A stretch of DNA of 64,000 bases from contig NZ_FNJH01000002.1 of NCBI RefSeq assembly GCF_900103225.1, positions 778,345 to 842,344 of the forward strand, read 5' to 3'. The notes under the pieces are model-generated. The model was given only the letters and a program-made list of their open reading frames with translations. It made no database searches and was not told where the DNA came from. Of this stretch, positions 8,577 through 18,194 are shown piece by piece. The DNA is from Pseudomonas congelans. Its GTDB lineage: Bacteria > Pseudomonadota > Gammaproteobacteria > Pseudomonadales > Pseudomonadaceae. A program made the position numbers and the translations under genes. Position 1 is the stretch's first letter. Each line of letters begins with the position of its first letter.

Positions 8577-9406
8577 CTTCTTTCCAGCCCCAGCGCCCAC
8601 CAGAGCAGGCCGAACAGAGCCTGCTCAAGCGAGTTTTCGGCTTCCGCACACGGCTTTACCTGACCTGGCTGGTCATGTTCGTGCTGTTCGCCGGCTTCTT
8701 CCTGAGCTTCGATCTGAAGCTGTCGATCATCCTCGACAAACTGCCGAACCTGATCGGGCTGCATCTGGCCCCTAACGGTTTTCTGCAGGGCGCGGCGCTG
8801 ACGCTGTTCGTGTCGGTGTGTTCGATCGTGGTCTCGGTCGCGCTCGGCTTTGTCACTGCACTCGCGCGGCTTTCCAGCAGCGCGGTGGCGTTCGGCATCG
8901 CCAGCTTTTACGCCTCGTTCTTTCGCGGCACACCGCTGTTGATCCAGATCCTGCTGATCTATCTCGGTCTGCCGCAACTCGGCATCGTCCCCGGAGCCAT
9001 CACAGCGGGGGTGATCGCGCTGTCGCTCAACTACGGGGCGTACCTGAGCGAGATTTTCCGTGCGGGGATCATCGGCGTCTCTGCCGGACAGCGTGAAGCC
9101 GCAATGGCTCTGGCCTTGCGCCCGGCGCAGATCTTCTGGCGTGTCACCCTGCCCCAGGCCATGCGCACGATCATTCCACCGACCACCAACCAGTTCATCT
9201 CCATGCTCAAGGACTCTTCACTGATTTCAGTGATGGGCGTCTGGGAAGTGATGTTTCTCGCGCAGTCTTACGGCCGCTCCAGCTATCGATACATCGAAAT
9301 GCTGACCACCGCAGCGGTGCTGTACTGGATCATGTCGATCGGGCTGGAGTTATTGCAGTCACGACTGGAACGGCATTACGGCAAGGCGTATCAGGCGCGC
9401 AAATAA
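8573..9406 (+). CDS. Polar amino-acid-type ABC transporter permease
   Basis: A 277-residue inner-membrane permease of the HisM/GlnP type. After a roughly 70-residue N-terminal extension with one helix come the core helices and the EAA loop (SAGQREAAMALALRPAQIFW...LPQAMR), which contacts the ATPase. FRGTPLLIQILLIYLGLP is the other family landmark. It overlaps the binding-protein gene by four bases. No ATP-binding subunit follows; the gene is succeeded by repeats and the minus-strand PA4642-like gene, so the ATPase must come from elsewhere. Confidence 0.85.
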   Translation: MTSFQPQRPPEQAEQSLLKRVFGFRTRLYLTWLVMFVLFAGFFLSFDLKLSIILDKLPNLIGLHLAPNGFLQGAALTLFVSVCSIVVSVALGFVTALARLSSSAVAFGIASFYASFFRGTPLLIQILLIYLGLPQLGIVPGAITAGVIALSLNYGAYLSEIFRAGIIGVSAGQREAAMALALRPAQIFWRVTLPQAMRTIIPPTTNQFISMLKDSSLISVMGVWEVMFLAQSYGRSSYRYIEMLTTAAVLYWIMSIGLELLQSRLERHYGKAYQARK

Positions 9407-9477
9407 CTGCAGCGTTCATCCTTACGCTTTGCGCTCAGTGTTATACGCAAGTCTGTTTTTGATTCTGGCCGAAGGCC

Positions 9478-9567
9478 GTGGGAGCGAACTTGTTCGCGAA
9501 GGGGGTCGTATAATTGCCGAAAATGCATCGACTAAAACACCGTCTTCGCGAACAAGTTCGCTCCCAC
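9478..9567. repeat. Inverted repeat of REP type (GTGGGAGCGAAC family)
   Basis: The left arm at 9478-9501 begins GTGGGAGCGAACTTG and ends TTCGCGAAG. The right arm at 9544-9567 is its exact reverse complement. The 42-bp spacer is AT-rich. GTGGGAGCGxxCTTG is a core seen in fluorescent-pseudomonad REP sequences, and paired arms with a spacer are the REPIN layout. Confidence 0.8.
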
Positions 9568-9633
9568 GCCCTCTGGGCAGAAGCTCGGAAGCCCGTTATT
9601 CCGGGCGTTCTAGGACGTGTGTATAACGACTGA

Positions 9634-9703
9634 GAGCTCCGCGTGGGAATGCAGTTCCGGACGCTCTGCGTCCAGCCCTGGCAATGCGGAGCATTGGCAC
9701 GAC
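9634..9703. repeat. REP-type palindromic element
   Basis: It contains GCGTGGGAATGCAGTTCCGG, GGACGCTCTGCGTCC and a reversed GCGGAGCATTGGCACGA half. These are the same modules as at 2856, 13491 and 25917. Confidence 0.75.
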
Positions 9704-9716
9704 AGTCAAACGACAA

Positions 9717-10004
9717 TTACGTACGGGCTTTCTCGATCAGTTCGATGTATTCATCAGCGTTGCGCTGATCCTTGATCAGGGCGATGAAGTCGTTACCGTG
9801 CTCGTCCTTGCCATCGAAGTCATGGCCCGCTTCCTTGAAGAACACCAGAAAGCGTTCGAAATCGTTGATGCGCAGCCCACGGTAGGCCTTGATCAGCTTG
9901 TGCAGCGACGGCGAGGTAGCATCATACGGCTCGAAGTTGAGGAACAGCTTGATCTGCTCATCGCCGATCTCATCGCCAATCAACTGCTTCTTATCTTTAC
10001 GCAT
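9717..10004 (-). CDS. PA4642-family conserved protein
   Basis: A 95-residue acidic soluble protein, MRKDKKQLIGDEIGDEQIKL. It contains FLVFFKEAGHDFDGKDEHGNDF and ends EYIELIEKART. It resembles the short conserved protein that sits beside mqoB and upp in P. aeruginosa (PA4642), recognised by neighbourhood and text. No catalytic motif is evident; the function is unknown. Confidence 0.7.
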   Translation of the reverse strand: MRKDKKQLIGDEIGDEQIKLFLNFEPYDATSPSLHKLIKAYRGLRINDFERFLVFFKEAGHDFDGKDEHGNDFIALIKDQRNADEYIELIEKART

Positions 10005-10070
10005 TACAGGCTCCAGCAGGTCGCAGACACTTTCACGGGCGGGCAGTTTACCCTCCGGCGAGCGCCGCGC

Positions 10071-10574
10071 TCAACGCGCACGTGCAGAGGTGGTGTGCAG
10101 ATCAGCCCAGATGTGCCCGTTGGCATAACTGAGGAACTGGCAATAAACCTTCTCGTTGCGCAGCAGGTCCACCAGCACGCGGTACTGGGACAGCGGGTAA
10201 TAAAGCGTCAACGTGCGCGATGGCTCATCATAGGTCGGCTTTTTAAGGCTTTTGCTATCACCGCCATCGAAGTGCACGAGTACCTGGGAGATGGACGCAC
10301 CCTTGTTCAGCGACTTGCCCTTGAGGCGCAGCGACAAGGGTGAGGTGACCGGAATCGGCTGCTGACTCGACTGCCGCTGATTACCGGCAACGATGGTGTA
10401 TTCGGTGACCCGCATCAACTGTTGCTGTTCGGGCACACCTTCGCGCAGGCTCAGGTCGTCAGGCGGCAGGTATTGATCGTGCATGGGGCTGGCCGATACC
10501 GGCGCAGCAGGTGCGGCAACTGCCAGACCAGACAACAGCACCAACGCCACGGCGCCGGGAATCAGTAGCTTCAT
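10071..10574 (-). CDS. Exported hypothetical protein (167 aa)
   Basis: A 167-residue protein with a clear Sec signal peptide (MKLLIPGAVALVLLSGLAVAAPA). The mature part is polar and predicted to be beta-rich: VTEYTIVAGNQRQ, PLSLRLKGKSLNKG, SRTLTLYYPLSQYRVLVDLL. It ends with a basic tail. The single Cys (VYCQF) argues against a disulfide. It lies just downstream of hpt with a 66-base gap and could be co-transcribed with it. I do not recognise the family. Confidence 0.7.
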   Translation of the reverse strand: MKLLIPGAVALVLLSGLAVAAPAAPVSASPMHDQYLPPDDLSLREGVPEQQQLMRVTEYTIVAGNQRQSSQQPIPVTSPLSLRLKGKSLNKGASISQVLVHFDGGDSKSLKKPTYDEPSRTLTLYYPLSQYRVLVDLLRNEKVYCQFLSYANGHIWADLHTTSARAR

Positions 10575-10640
10575 TGAGGCTTTCCATGTAATTGCGAATC
10601 GACGACCGCCCCTGCTCGCAGAAGCGGCCGTCAGAATGCC

Positions 10641-11198
10641 TTACATTCCTTTGACGGCATAGATACCGGCAGCATTACGCCAGTAGCCTTTGTAGTCCAT
10701 ACCGAAACCGAAGATATAACGGTCGATGCATGGCAGGCCGACGTAGTCGGCTTTCAGGTCCGGGCGAGCCTTGCGGTCGTGGTCCTTGTCGATCAGCACG
10801 GCAGTGTGCACAGCGCGGGCACCGGCATGTTTGCAGAAGTCGATGATGGCACCCAGGGTATGACCTTCATCGAGGATGTCATCGATGATCAGCACGTCAC
10901 GATCCATGAACGAGACTTCCGGCTTGGCTTTCCAGAACAGATCGCCGCCGGTGGTTTCGTTGCGATAGCGCGTTGCGTGCAGGTAGGACGCTTCCAGCGG
11001 GAAGTTCAGGTGGGTGAGCAGCTTGCCGGAGAAAATCAGGCCGCCATTCATGACGCAGAACACGACAGGATTGCGCTCGGCCAGCTCGGCATTGATCTGC
11101 GCGCCGACGCGGGCAATGGCCGCATCCACTTCGGCCTCGGTGTACAGGCAGTCAGCTTCGCGCATGACTTGACGGATATGCTCGAGATCAGCGGACAT
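10641..11198 (-). CDS. hpt: Hypoxanthine-guanine phosphoribosyltransferase
   Basis: A 185-residue type I phosphoribosyltransferase that converts hypoxanthine or guanine plus PRPP to IMP or GMP. The PRPP loop is DVLIIDDILDEGHTLGAI, and the base-recognition end is YVGLPCIDRYIFGFGMDYKGYWRN. The start at 11198 has CTGGAGAGCGTC upstream and gives the usual length; the longer frame lacks a ribosome site. Purine salvage by hpt and pyrimidine salvage by upp-uraA face away from each other across a MITE-like element. Confidence 0.92.
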   Translation of the reverse strand: MSADLEHIRQVMREADCLYTEAEVDAAIARVGAQINAELAERNPVVFCVMNGGLIFSGKLLTHLNFPLEASYLHATRYRNETTGGDLFWKAKPEVSFMDRDVLIIDDILDEGHTLGAIIDFCKHAGARAVHTAVLIDKDHDRKARPDLKADYVGLPCIDRYIFGFGMDYKGYWRNAAGIYAVKGM

Positions 11199-11548
11199 GA
11201 CGCTCTCCAGGTAAGGCAGTTTGAGAAAAGCGGGCAAAGGTACGCATCCGTTCAAGCCAGAGCAAGTGATTCTGGACTAACGTTGCGGGTGTCTTGCAAA
11301 AGCCGCGAACGTCGAAGCTCCATAACGATACTGCATGTGCTTTAGGCTTTGTACGAAAAGTCGGCGAGCGAAGGTCAGGCAAGGCAAAAACAGGCGAGGA
11401 AGCGGAGTCTACGTGTTGTAAATGAGCATTCCGAGCCTGTTTTTAACGCAGCATCACCGAGCGCAGCCACTTTACGTACAGAGCCTAAGACAGTCAGTGC
11501 CGAATAGATTAACCTAGACCGATTTTTGCCCCGCTGGAGCCTTTCCCC
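11199..11548. other. 350-bp hpt/upp divergent intergenic region
   Basis: It contains the 147-bp inverted-repeat element at 11342-11488 and, presumably, the divergent promoters of hpt and upp. No gene or attenuator is recognised. Confidence 0.7.
11342..11488. mobile_element. MITE-like element with 19-bp terminal inverted repeats
   Basis: The left end TTAGGCTTTGTACGAAAAG and the right end, read in reverse complement as TTAGGCTCTGTACGTAAAG, match at 17 of 19 positions. The interior codes for nothing. GGCYTTGTACG-like ends recall IS5-group transposons, so this is probably a non-autonomous derivative mobilised in trans (inference). A related internal segment without the ends lies at 37001-37061. 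Confidence 0.7.
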
Positions 11549-12187
11549 ATGCCCATTCGTGAGATCCGTCACCCACTGATCCGCCACAAGCTCGGCCTTA
11601 TGCGCCGCGCCGACATCAGCACCAAGAATTTCCGTGAGCTGGCTCAGGAAGTCGGCGCGCTGCTGACGTATGAAGCCACTGCCGACCTGACGCTGGAAAG
11701 TTACGACATTCAAGGCTGGGCCGGTACGGTCTCAGTCGAGAAGATCGCGGGCAAGAAAATCACCGTCGTGCCGATTCTGCGCGCCGGTATCGGCATGCTC
11801 GACGGCGTGCTCAGCCTGATCCCGGGCGCCAAGGTCAGCGCGGTCGGCGTGGCCCGCAACGAAGAAACCCTGCAGGCGCACACGTACCTGGAAAAACTGG
11901 TTCCGGAAATCGACGAGCGCCTGGCAATGATCATCGACCCGATGCTGGCCACCGGCAGCTCGATGGTCGCCACCATCGACCTGCTGAAAAAGGCTGGCTG
12001 CAAGGAAATCCGCGCAATGGTCCTGGTCGCGGCGCCCGAAGGCATCGCTGCAGTGGAGAAAGCGCACCCGGACGTGATGATCTACACCGCTTCCGTCGAC
12101 GAGCGTCTGAACGAACACGGCTACATCATTCCGGGCCTGGGCGATGCCGGTGACAAGATTTTCGGCACCAAGCAGAAGGACGCGTAA
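11549..12187 (+). CDS. upp: Uracil phosphoribosyltransferase
   Basis: A 212-residue enzyme making UMP from uracil and [23 protein letters not shown] is the typical start, and [13 protein letters not shown] is the PRPP-binding loop. The C-terminal [18 protein letters not shown] is the uracil-binding hallmark. GGAGCC lies before the ATG. The gene is followed four bases later by the uracil permease, forming the common upp-uraA salvage operon. Confidence 0.95.
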   Translation: MPIREIRHPLIRHKLGLMRRADISTKNFRELAQEVGALLTYEATADLTLESYDIQGWAGTVSVEKIAGKKITVVPILRAGIGMLDGVLSLIPGAKVSAVGVARNEETLQAHTYLEKLVPEIDERLAMIIDPMLATGSSMVATIDLLKKAGCKEIRAMVLVAAPEGIAAVEKAHPDVMIYTASVDERLNEHGYIIPGLGDAGDKIFGTKQKDA

Positions 12188-12191
12188 CCCG

Positions 12192-13469
12192 ATGACGCAG
12201 CAGGAGTTCAACGATCCACTGTGGCGCACGATTCTATCCGGCGCACAAATGCTGTTCGTGGCCTTTGGCGCGCTGGTCCTGATGCCACTGATCACCGGGC
12301 TCGATCCGAACGTGGCGCTGTTCACCGCAGGCCTGGGCACGCTGCTGTTCCAGATCGTCACCGGGCGTCAGGTGCCGGTCTTTCTGGCCTCAAGCTTTGC
12401 CTTCATTACCCCGATCATCCTCGCCAAAGGCCAGTTCGGCCTGGCCGCGACCATGGGCGGCGTCATGGCGGCAGGCTTTGTGTACACCTTTCTCGGTCTC
12501 GCGGTGAAGATCAAGGGCACCGGTTTCATCGACCGCCTGCTGCCTCCCGTGGTTATCGGGCCGGTGATCATCTCGATCGGTCTGGCCATGGCCCCGATCG
12601 CAGCCAACATGGCAATGGGCAAGTCCGGCGATGGCGCGCAGTTGATTCCTTATCAGACCGCCATGCTGATTTCGATGCCCGCCTTGCTGACCACGCTGAT
12701 CGTGGCGGTGTTCGGTAAAGGCATTTTCCGTCTGGTGCCGATCATCTCCGGCGTGCTGGTGGGCTTCGCGCTGTCGTTCTACTTTGGTGTGGTCGATACC
12801 AAAAAGATCGCTGACGCCGCCTGGCTGGCCTTGCCGCACTTCACCGCACCGGAATTCAACTGGCAGGCGATTCTGTTCATTGTCCCGGTCGCTCTGGCCC
12901 CGGCCATCGAGCACATCGGCGGGGTGATTGCAGTCGGCAGCGTGACCGGCCGCGACTACCTGAAAAAACCGGGCCTGCACCGCACGCTGTTCGGCGACGG
13001 CATTGCCACCACCGCAGCCGGTCTGTTCGGCGGCCCACCCAATACCACCTACGCCGAAGTGACTGGCGCGGTGATGCTGACCAAGAACTACAACCCGCAG
13101 ATCATGATCTGGGCGTCGTTCTTTGCCATCATCCTGGCGTTCATCGGCAAGTTCGGGGCGCTGCTGCAGAGCATTCCGGTGCCGGTAATGGGCGGGATTC
13201 TGTGCCTGCTGTTCGGTTCGATTGCAGCGGTGGGCATGAACACCCTGATCCGCCACAAGATCGACCTGGCCGAAGCGCGCAATCTGGTGATTGTCTCGGT
13301 CACCCTGGTGTTCGGGATCGGCGGGGTATTGATCGGCACCGGCAACGGCCCGAACGATTTCGGCCTGAAAGGCATTGCCCTGTGCGCCGTGACCGCCATT
13401 GTCCTGAACCTGATCTTGCCGGGCAATGACAGCTGGAAGAACAAGCAACTGGATGATCAGTTGCCGTAA
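12192..13469 (+). CDS. uraA: Uracil:H+ symporter (NCS2 family)
   Basis: A 425-residue polytopic inner-membrane protein of the nucleobase:cation symporter-2 family with about 14 hydrophobic segments. ALAPAIEHIGGVIAVGSVTG carries the conserved Glu/His of the substrate site, and GGPPNTTYAEVTGAV is the family signature. I start at the ATG at 12192, five bases after the upp stop; the longer frame would overlap upp. It imports uracil for Upp. Confidence 0.93.
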   Translation: MTQQEFNDPLWRTILSGAQMLFVAFGALVLMPLITGLDPNVALFTAGLGTLLFQIVTGRQVPVFLASSFAFITPIILAKGQFGLAATMGGVMAAGFVYTFLGLAVKIKGTGFIDRLLPPVVIGPVIISIGLAMAPIAANMAMGKSGDGAQLIPYQTAMLISMPALLTTLIVAVFGKGIFRLVPIISGVLVGFALSFYFGVVDTKKIADAAWLALPHFTAPEFNWQAILFIVPVALAPAIEHIGGVIAVGSVTGRDYLKKPGLHRTLFGDGIATTAAGLFGGPPNTTYAEVTGAVMLTKNYNPQIMIWASFFAIILAFIGKFGALLQSIPVPVMGGILCLLFGSIAAVGMNTLIRHKIDLAEARNLVIVSVTLVFGIGGVLIGTGNGPNDFGLKGIALCAVTAIVLNLILPGNDSWKNKQLDDQLP

Positions 13470-13490
13470 TCCTGGCCGGAGCGGGCATGA

Positions 13491-13624
13491 CCATCGTGCC
13501 AATGCTCCGCGTTGGCATGCCGTTCTGGACGCTCTGCGTCCGATCCTGAGTATGCGGTGCGGCGCAGACTTGTGACGCGGAGCGTCACCCAAGGGATTCC
13601 CACGCTGGAGCGTGAGGCACGATA
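13491..13624. repeat. REP-type palindromic element (pair) plus partial copy
   Basis: ATCGTGCC at the left end and GGCACGAT at the right end enclose GGACGCTCTGCGTCC, GTGACGCGGAGCGTCAC and CCCACGCTGGAGCGTG. A partial extra copy follows at about 13641-13661. It lies between the convergent uraA and hemH genes. Confidence 0.8.
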
Positions 13625-13671
13625 AGCGTCTGGAAGAACACTATCGTGCCCATGCTCCGCGGTTCAGCGCA

Positions 13672-14694
13672 TCACAACATCAACGGCGCACGTTCGCACA
13701 GCCTGTTCAGCTCTTTCGCCCAGTTGGGATCGTCGTTCAGGCAAGGGATCAGGATCAGCTCCTCTCCCCCCGCTTCCTTGAACTGCTCGGCACCGCGATC
13801 ACCGATTTCTTCCAGGGTTTCGATGCAATCAGCCACGAACGCCGGGCACATGACCAGCAGCTTCCTGACACCTTTCGCCGCCAGTTCGTCCAGATGCGCT
13901 TCGGTATAGGGTTCGATCCACTTGGCGCGCCCCAGACGTGACTGGAACGACACCGACCACTTACCGTCAGGAATGCCCATACGCTTGGCAAACGCCGCCG
14001 CCGACTGTATGCACTGCGCGCGATAGCAGGTGGCGAGCACTTCGGCGGGTGCGGTCATGCAGCAGTCGTCCTTCAGGCAATGCTTGCCGGTCGGGTCGAG
14101 CTTGTGCAGGTGCCGCTCCGGCAGACCGTGGAAACTCAGCAGCAAATGGTCGTAAGGCTGCTCCAGATGCGGCCGCACGCTTTCCACCAGCGCACTCAGG
14201 TACTCGGGCTGATCGTAGAACGGCTGCAGAACCGAGAACTGCATCTTCAACGATTTGGCGCGCACCACACGTTTGGCTTCTTCAATGACCGTGGTCACCG
14301 TGCTGTCGGCGAACTGCGGGTACAGCGGCGCCAGGGTGACCTTCTTGAAGCCCTGCTCTGCGAGCCGCGTCAGCACGGTTTCGATGGACGGCTCGCCATA
14401 ACGCATGGCCAGTTCGACCGGCCCGTGCGACCACTCCTTTTTCATCGCCTGCTGCAGACGCTTGCTCAGCACCACCAGGGGCGAACCTTCATCCCACCAG
14501 ATGGACGCATAGGCGTGCGCGGACTGCTCTGGCCGTTTGATCAGAATCAGCGAGACCAGCAGCCTGCGCACCGGCCACGGCAGGTCGATCACATAAGGAT
14601 CCATCAGGAACTGGTTCAGATAGCTGCGCACGTCTGCCACTTGAGTAGAAGCAGGCGAACCCAGATTGACCAGCAACAAAGCGTGATCGGTCAT
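13672..14694 (-). CDS. hemH: Ferrochelatase
   Basis: A 340-residue enzyme inserting Fe2+ into protoporphyrin IX to make heme. [16 protein letters not shown] is the family N-terminus. [20 protein letters not shown] contains the catalytic His, and [16 protein letters not shown] carries the conserved C-terminal Glu region. The length is normal. It is followed on the same strand by nothing but repeats and sits 27 bases downstream of the YfcH-type epimerase gene, with which it may be co-transcribed. Confidence 0.95.
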   Translation of the reverse strand: MTDHALLLVNLGSPASTQVADVRSYLNQFLMDPYVIDLPWPVRRLLVSLILIKRPEQSAHAYASIWWDEGSPLVVLSKRLQQAMKKEWSHGPVELAMRYGEPSIETVLTRLAEQGFKKVTLAPLYPQFADSTVTTVIEEAKRVVRAKSLKMQFSVLQPFYDQPEYLSALVESVRPHLEQPYDHLLLSFHGLPERHLHKLDPTGKHCLKDDCCMTAPAEVLATCYRAQCIQSAAAFAKRMGIPDGKWSVSFQSRLGRAKWIEPYTEAHLDELAAKGVRKLLVMCPAFVADCIETLEEIGDRGAEQFKEAGGEELILIPCLNDDPNWAKELNRLCERAPLML

Positions 14695-14721
14695 GCAACA
14701 TCCTATTCATTTCAACAGCGT

Positions 14722-15624
14722 TCAGTGGCGACCCAGCAAATCCTGCAGGGCAGTGTCGAGTTCGGTGTACTTGAATGTAAAACCAGCTTCCTGCAAACGC
14801 TCCGGCCGCGCACGCTGACCACCGAGCAGCAATACCGAAAGCTCACCCAGCAATACTTTCAGGGCCAGCGCAGGCATGGGCATGAATGCCGGTCGGTGCA
14901 GAATGCCGGCCAGGGACTTGGCAAACTGACGATTGCGCACCGGTGAAGGCGCACAAACATTATAGGGACCCTTTGCTTCATTCAGATTCAACAGAAAATC
15001 AATCGCGGCGATTTGATCCTGGATGTGAACCCACGGCATCCACTGCCTGCCATTGCCGATAGGCCCGCCCATACCGAATTTGAAAGGAGGCAACAGACGC
15101 TGCAGAAAGCCGGCGCGGTCGGACAGCACCAGCCCTGTACGTATCAGCACCACCCGCACACCCAGGGCCTCGGCACGTTGCGCGGTTTCTTCCCAGGCGT
15201 TGCACAGCTGGCTGGCAAAGTCTTCTTTGGCGGGCAGAGAGGTTTCGTCGATTTCGCGCTCGCCACTGTCGCCGTACCAACCGACTGCGGAACCGGAAAT
15301 CATCAGCGCAGGTTTTTGCGAACGAGTGGCCAGCCATTTGAGCAGTTGTTCGGTCAGGCCGACGCGACTTTCCCACAGCAACAGACGACGCTTGCGGGTC
15401 CAGGGGCGGTCAGCAATAGGCGCGCCCGCCAGATTGATGATTGTATCCACCGGCTGCGTACCCAGCTCATCAAGGCTGGCAATGCCACGCACTGAAGGGC
15501 CGCACAGCTCGGCGACGTCGGCGGGTTTTCGGCTCCATACCGTCAATTCATGGCCTTGGGCAGACCAGAAACGGCAGAGCGCTCGTCCTATCAAACCAGT
15601 ACCACCGGTCAGCAATATGTGCAT
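14722..15624 (-). CDS. TIGR01777/YfcH-type NAD-dependent epimerase
   Basis: A 300-residue extended SDR. MHILLTGGTGLIGRALCRFW is the Rossmann dinucleotide-binding start; NLAGAPIADRPWTRKRR and SGSAVGWYGDSGEREIDE are signatures of the TIGR01777 (YfcH/SDR39U1) family. I start at 15624, where GAGG lies about 12 bases upstream; the longer frame is unlike the family. Its substrate is unknown. It precedes hemH. Confidence 0.88.
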   Translation of the reverse strand: MHILLTGGTGLIGRALCRFWSAQGHELTVWSRKPADVAELCGPSVRGIASLDELGTQPVDTIINLAGAPIADRPWTRKRRLLLWESRVGLTEQLLKWLATRSQKPALMISGSAVGWYGDSGEREIDETSLPAKEDFASQLCNAWEETAQRAEALGVRVVLIRTGLVLSDRAGFLQRLLPPFKFGMGGPIGNGRQWMPWVHIQDQIAAIDFLLNLNEAKGPYNVCAPSPVRNRQFAKSLAGILHRPAFMPMPALALKVLLGELSVLLLGGQRARPERLQEAGFTFKYTELDTALQDLLGRH

Positions 15625-15858
15625 GGCAGATAACCTCGCGTGGCGTAGGTGACAATTGAGTAGTCTTATTTTTACCAGTGACGCGGTCCGTGACGTTGGT
15701 CCGGAAAACGAAACTGTCAGCTGAACCATAGGCCACAGCAGAGTGAAACGCAGCTCCGAGGCCTTTGCCCGAGTCGCTGAACCGTTCGACCTTGCCAGTG
15801 GCAATGTGACTCAACCGCTAGATAGCAAAACCACTGCAAGTTATACCAAACAAGAAGA

Positions 15859-17111
<1,253 letters not shown>

Positions 17112-17145
17112 CTGGAGGCAGCCTTTACCGCCCTCTACAAAGAAT

Positions 17146-17214
17146 TTGACTTGTACAGCTACACCCCTATGATGAAGACAAGTTGTACAGCACGAACTAT
17201 CTGTACAAGTCTTC
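17146..17214 (+). promoter_or_regulatory. Promoter and three TGTACA operator-like sites before the DUF523/merR/photolyase operon
   Basis: TTGACT (17146-17151) and TATGAT (17168-17173) are 16 bases apart. One TGTACA lies inside the spacer, where MerR-family proteins usually bind. Two further sites follow (17184, 17202). They form a dyad in which GAAGAC plus TTGTACAG at 17174-17190 mirrors CTGTACAAGTCTTC at 17201-17214. Overlap of operator and core promoter implies repression that is relieved by a signal. Confidence 0.6.
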
Positions 17215-17228
17215 TGTAGAGGTGACTG

Positions 17229-18191
17229 ATGGCGACGTCCGCAATCGAAAAACCCAAACTCGGCATCAGCGCCTGCCTGATGGGTGCCGAGGTTCGCTTC
17301 AATGGCGGACACAAGGAATCTCATCTGTGTACACAGGCGCTGAGCAAGTATTTCGATTTCGTCCAGGCGTGCCCTGAAGTCGCTATCGGCATGGGCATCC
17401 CGCGCGAGCCGATCAGGCTGGTAGGCGACGCAGAAAATCCCAAGGCGCTCGGCACGGTCAATCGTGACCTCGACGTTACCGAGGCACTGGCGGATTACGG
17501 CATACAGATGGCCGATGAGCTGGGTGATATATGCGGCTACATCTTCATGCAGAAATCCCCGTCCTGCGGCCTTGAGCGGGTCAAGGTCTACCGCGAAAAC
17601 GGCGCGCCGGTCGATGGTGGTGGCCGTGGGATCTATGCGCAGGCCTTCTGCGAACGTCACCCCGATCTGCCCGTGGAGGAAGACGGCCGGCTCAACGATG
17701 CCGTGCTGCGCGAAAACTTTGTCACCCGCGTTTTTGCCTACGCCGCCTGGCAACAATTGCTGAAAGAAGGCGTCACCCGGCGCGCGCTGACCGAATTCCA
17801 CTCGCGCTACAAATATCAGCTGATGGCCAATGACCCGATGCAGTACAAGGCACTGGGCAAGATGCTCGGCAGCATGGGCCGCACCGACCCGAATGAAATC
17901 GCGCCGCTGTATTTCAGCCAACTGATGGCTGCCTTGAAAAAGTGCGCCACGCGCAGTACTCACACCAACGTCCTGCAGCACCTGTGTGGTTATTTGAAAC
18001 AGACCATCACCAGCGAAGACAAGCAGGAAATCCAGCAGGTCATTACCCAGTATCACCAGGGCATCGTGCCGCTGATCGTGCCGTTGACGCTGCTCAAGCA
18101 TCATTTTCGCCAACATCCGGACCCGTATGTGGCACTGCAGGTGTACATGCAGCCCCACCCGGAAAACCTCAGCCTGCGCAATGCGATTTGA
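17229..18191 (+). CDS. YbgA-type DUF523-DUF1722 protein
   Basis: A 320-residue two-domain protein. The N-terminal DUF523 domain contains ISACLMGAEVRFNGGHK and FMQKSPSCGLERVKVY, whose cysteines suggest an iron-sulfur cluster. The C-terminal DUF1722 domain (about residues 190-305) contains FHSRYKYQLMANDP, YKALGKML and HTNVLQHLCGYLKQ. In E. coli ybgA is adjacent to the photolyase gene phrB; here it heads the operon leading to merR and photolyase. A role in thiouracil removal has been described for the DUF523 fold, but none is assigned here. Confidence 0.88.
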   Translation: MATSAIEKPKLGISACLMGAEVRFNGGHKESHLCTQALSKYFDFVQACPEVAIGMGIPREPIRLVGDAENPKALGTVNRDLDVTEALADYGIQMADELGDICGYIFMQKSPSCGLERVKVYRENGAPVDGGGRGIYAQAFCERHPDLPVEEDGRLNDAVLRENFVTRVFAYAAWQQLLKEGVTRRALTEFHSRYKYQLMANDPMQYKALGKMLGSMGRTDPNEIAPLYFSQLMAALKKCATRSTHTNVLQHLCGYLKQTITSEDKQEIQQVITQYHQGIVPLIVPLTLLKHHFRQHPDPYVALQVYMQPHPENLSLRNAI

Positions 18192-18194
18192 CTC

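Larger units (their letters stand above)
9407..9716. other. 310-bp intergenic region filled by palindromic repeats
   Basis: No gene seen. It contains a perfect 24-bp inverted pair (9478-9567), imperfect outer arms GTTATACGCAAGTC near 9440 and GGACGTGTGTATAAC near 9613, and a REP element (9634-9703). Confidence 0.75.
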
